Shown here in pieces: positions 63,026 through 64,000 of a stretch of 64,000 nucleotides of DNA. The notes under the pieces are model-generated. The model did not search any database, had not been told where the DNA came from, and worked only from the letters and a program-made list of their open reading frames with translations. The position numbers and the translations under genes were made by a program. The DNA comes from Delphinus delphis. Taxonomy: Eukaryota; Chordata; Mammalia; Artiodactyla; Delphinidae. The stretch covers positions 4,712,001 to 4,776,000 of the forward strand of contig NW_027192651.1 in NCBI RefSeq assembly GCF_949987515.2. Direction: 5' to 3'. Position 1 is the first letter of the stretch, and each line of letters starts with the position of its first letter.

Positions 63026-64000
63026 ACCCCAAAGTTTGGAACGGCTCTGTTTAGAAAAACCTCGTTTACAGTACAAGTTCAACATCACAGAAAGTGAAAA
63101 ATGGATAAAGAAGTTGTGGTATTTACTTACAATGCAGTATCACTCAGCAATGAAATCTATGTCATCAGGCCCTTAGCAGCATAATGAGTGGATTCAGGTA
63201 TGATGATTCTAACTGAAATAAGTCACACAGAAAAAGAAACATCATAAGATATCACTAATACATGGAATGTAAACTTCGCTACACAGGAACTGAATTCCAA
63301 AACAGAACAGGGTCTCAAATTTAGAAAACCAACTTATGCTTGCTTAAGGGGAAAGGTGAGTTGGGGTGCTGCATAAAACCAGAGATTGAAATGAGCACAG
63401 ATAAAGTTCCTTAAGCCAAATATGGAATAGACAAGAGCTACTCCTTGCTCAACGAAATGGACTCAACACTCCATATTAAACGCCTAAGAATGTACTTGAC
63501 TAGTAAGTATCTTAAAACCTATGGATTGCTATGTCTCCGAAAGAGAATCAAGCGTGTGTACAGGGGCATAAACGCAGCAGTGATAGGATTGGAGAGGTTC
63601 GGTGAGCAAATGAAGACCCTTTGAAGTCATATTGCATGGTACCCATTCCACGGGTTTCAAGTACCCAGGTTTAAGGTATTCTTCCTTCAGCTAAAACATG
63701 CATGTGGAAGCTAGAGTATGATCAACCGTGTGATCGGGAGACGTGTTCAAATATGTCTCAGTTTTCATACCCTGGTACTCGGGTGCAACATTCCAGACAC
63801 TTTACTAACACTCTCTCGACTTGGAGAGTCAGTCCCTTTAACCTCCTGTTTGGCCCAGTTTGTAATTTCTGCGGAAGATGAACAGGAATAGCGAGAACCA
63901 ATGAGAGACTAGCTGGAGGTGTCTGGACGGGCAAATTTAACTCTCATTTCCCACCAGGAAGAGGAATTAACCAAAGGCTCAGCGTGCCGTGCTGGAACCA
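63026..64000 (+). repeat. Satellite unit 41, partial (first 975 bp)
   Basis: Cut by the window end shortly after GTGCCGTGCTGGAACC, before the palindrome would be reached. Nothing marks an array edge here. Confidence 0.95.

Larger units (their letters stand above)
1..64000 (+). repeat. Tandem satellite array, ~1,579-bp unit, 40 full copies plus one partial
   Basis: The same landmarks (GCCACCCCAAAG, TCACACAGAAAAAGAAAC, GCATAAAACCAGAG, GAACCAATGAGAG, and a 72-bp palindrome) recur about every 1,579 bp from the first base to the last, always on the same strand. Unit starts (the A of GCCACCCC) were located individually. Most units are 1,575-1,581 bp; one is 1,445 bp. Both window ends lie inside a unit, so the array extends beyond the window. 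No interruption by LINE, SINE, LTR or unique DNA was seen. The length and uniformity match what I recall of the delphinid form of the common cetacean satellite; that identity is an inference from memory, at about 0.7 confidence. An unrelated mammalian macrosatellite of similar length is the alternative. Confidence 0.97.

Noticed and set aside
1..64000. CRISPR array, bacterial operon or phage content
   Set aside because: The repeat is about 1.58 kb with no short spacers, and there are no ribosome-binding-site-led genes. The layout is that of eukaryotic satellite DNA.

Overview
The whole 64 kb window is one uninterrupted eukaryotic satellite DNA array. A repeat of about 1,579 bp is laid head to tail, always in the same orientation: 40 complete units plus a partial 41st of 975 bp. 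No unique sequence, protein-coding gene, tRNA, rRNA, CRISPR array, transposon insertion or array edge is visible. The open frames that can be drawn are short. They recur at the same phase in every unit, overlap one another in two frames, use non-ATG starts, and lengthen or break whenever a unit gains a 1-bp indel or substitution. I read them as by-products of a conserved non-coding repeat.

Organism. The repeat length (mostly 1,578-1,580 bp), the high sequence conservation and the long homogeneous tandem layout fit what I recall of the 'common cetacean' satellite. That satellite was described by Arnason and colleagues at about 1,579 bp in killer whale and other delphinids, and about 1.75 kb in most other whales. 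A dolphin-family genome is therefore my best guess. This rests on remembered length and organisation, not on an alignment.

Unit anatomy. I set the unit phase at the A of the motif GCCACCCCAAAG; the choice is arbitrary. At about +1230 in each unit is a 72-bp inverted repeat with two 36-bp arms and no spacer. It starts TTGGCC, has the centre CCTGAATATATTCAGG and ends GGCCAA. It is perfect in 14 of 40 units by my reading and slightly imperfect in the rest. A 10-bp palindrome GCAAGCTTGC follows a few bases downstream in most units.

Higher-order layout. Units 1-3 (1-4736) alternate, with unit 3 a near-copy of unit 1. A four-unit block of 6,312 bp occurs three times: block A about 6001-12312, block B directly after it at 12313-18624, and block C at 23364-29675. 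Block B plus its right flank (about 8.6 kb) recurs as block C plus its flank at an offset of exactly 11,051 bp. Units 21-23 are mosaics of unit-14-like and unit-15-like sequence. Unit 24 carries a 135-bp deletion. Units 25/26 and 27/28 form a two-unit repeat. Units 29-31 are almost identical single-unit copies. A segment spanning the end of unit 31 and unit 32 recurs three units later. Units 36-41 are more individual.

Most interesting observation. The 72-bp palindrome appears to be tied to the array's evolution. The A/B duplication junction maps to a 63-bp interval covering the palindrome centre. In at least two units both arms have changed together so that perfect pairing is kept (units 32 and 39). 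Many of the unpaired arm differences are CpG transitions. Together this suggests the palindrome is a recombination or conversion focus whose arms are copied onto each other.
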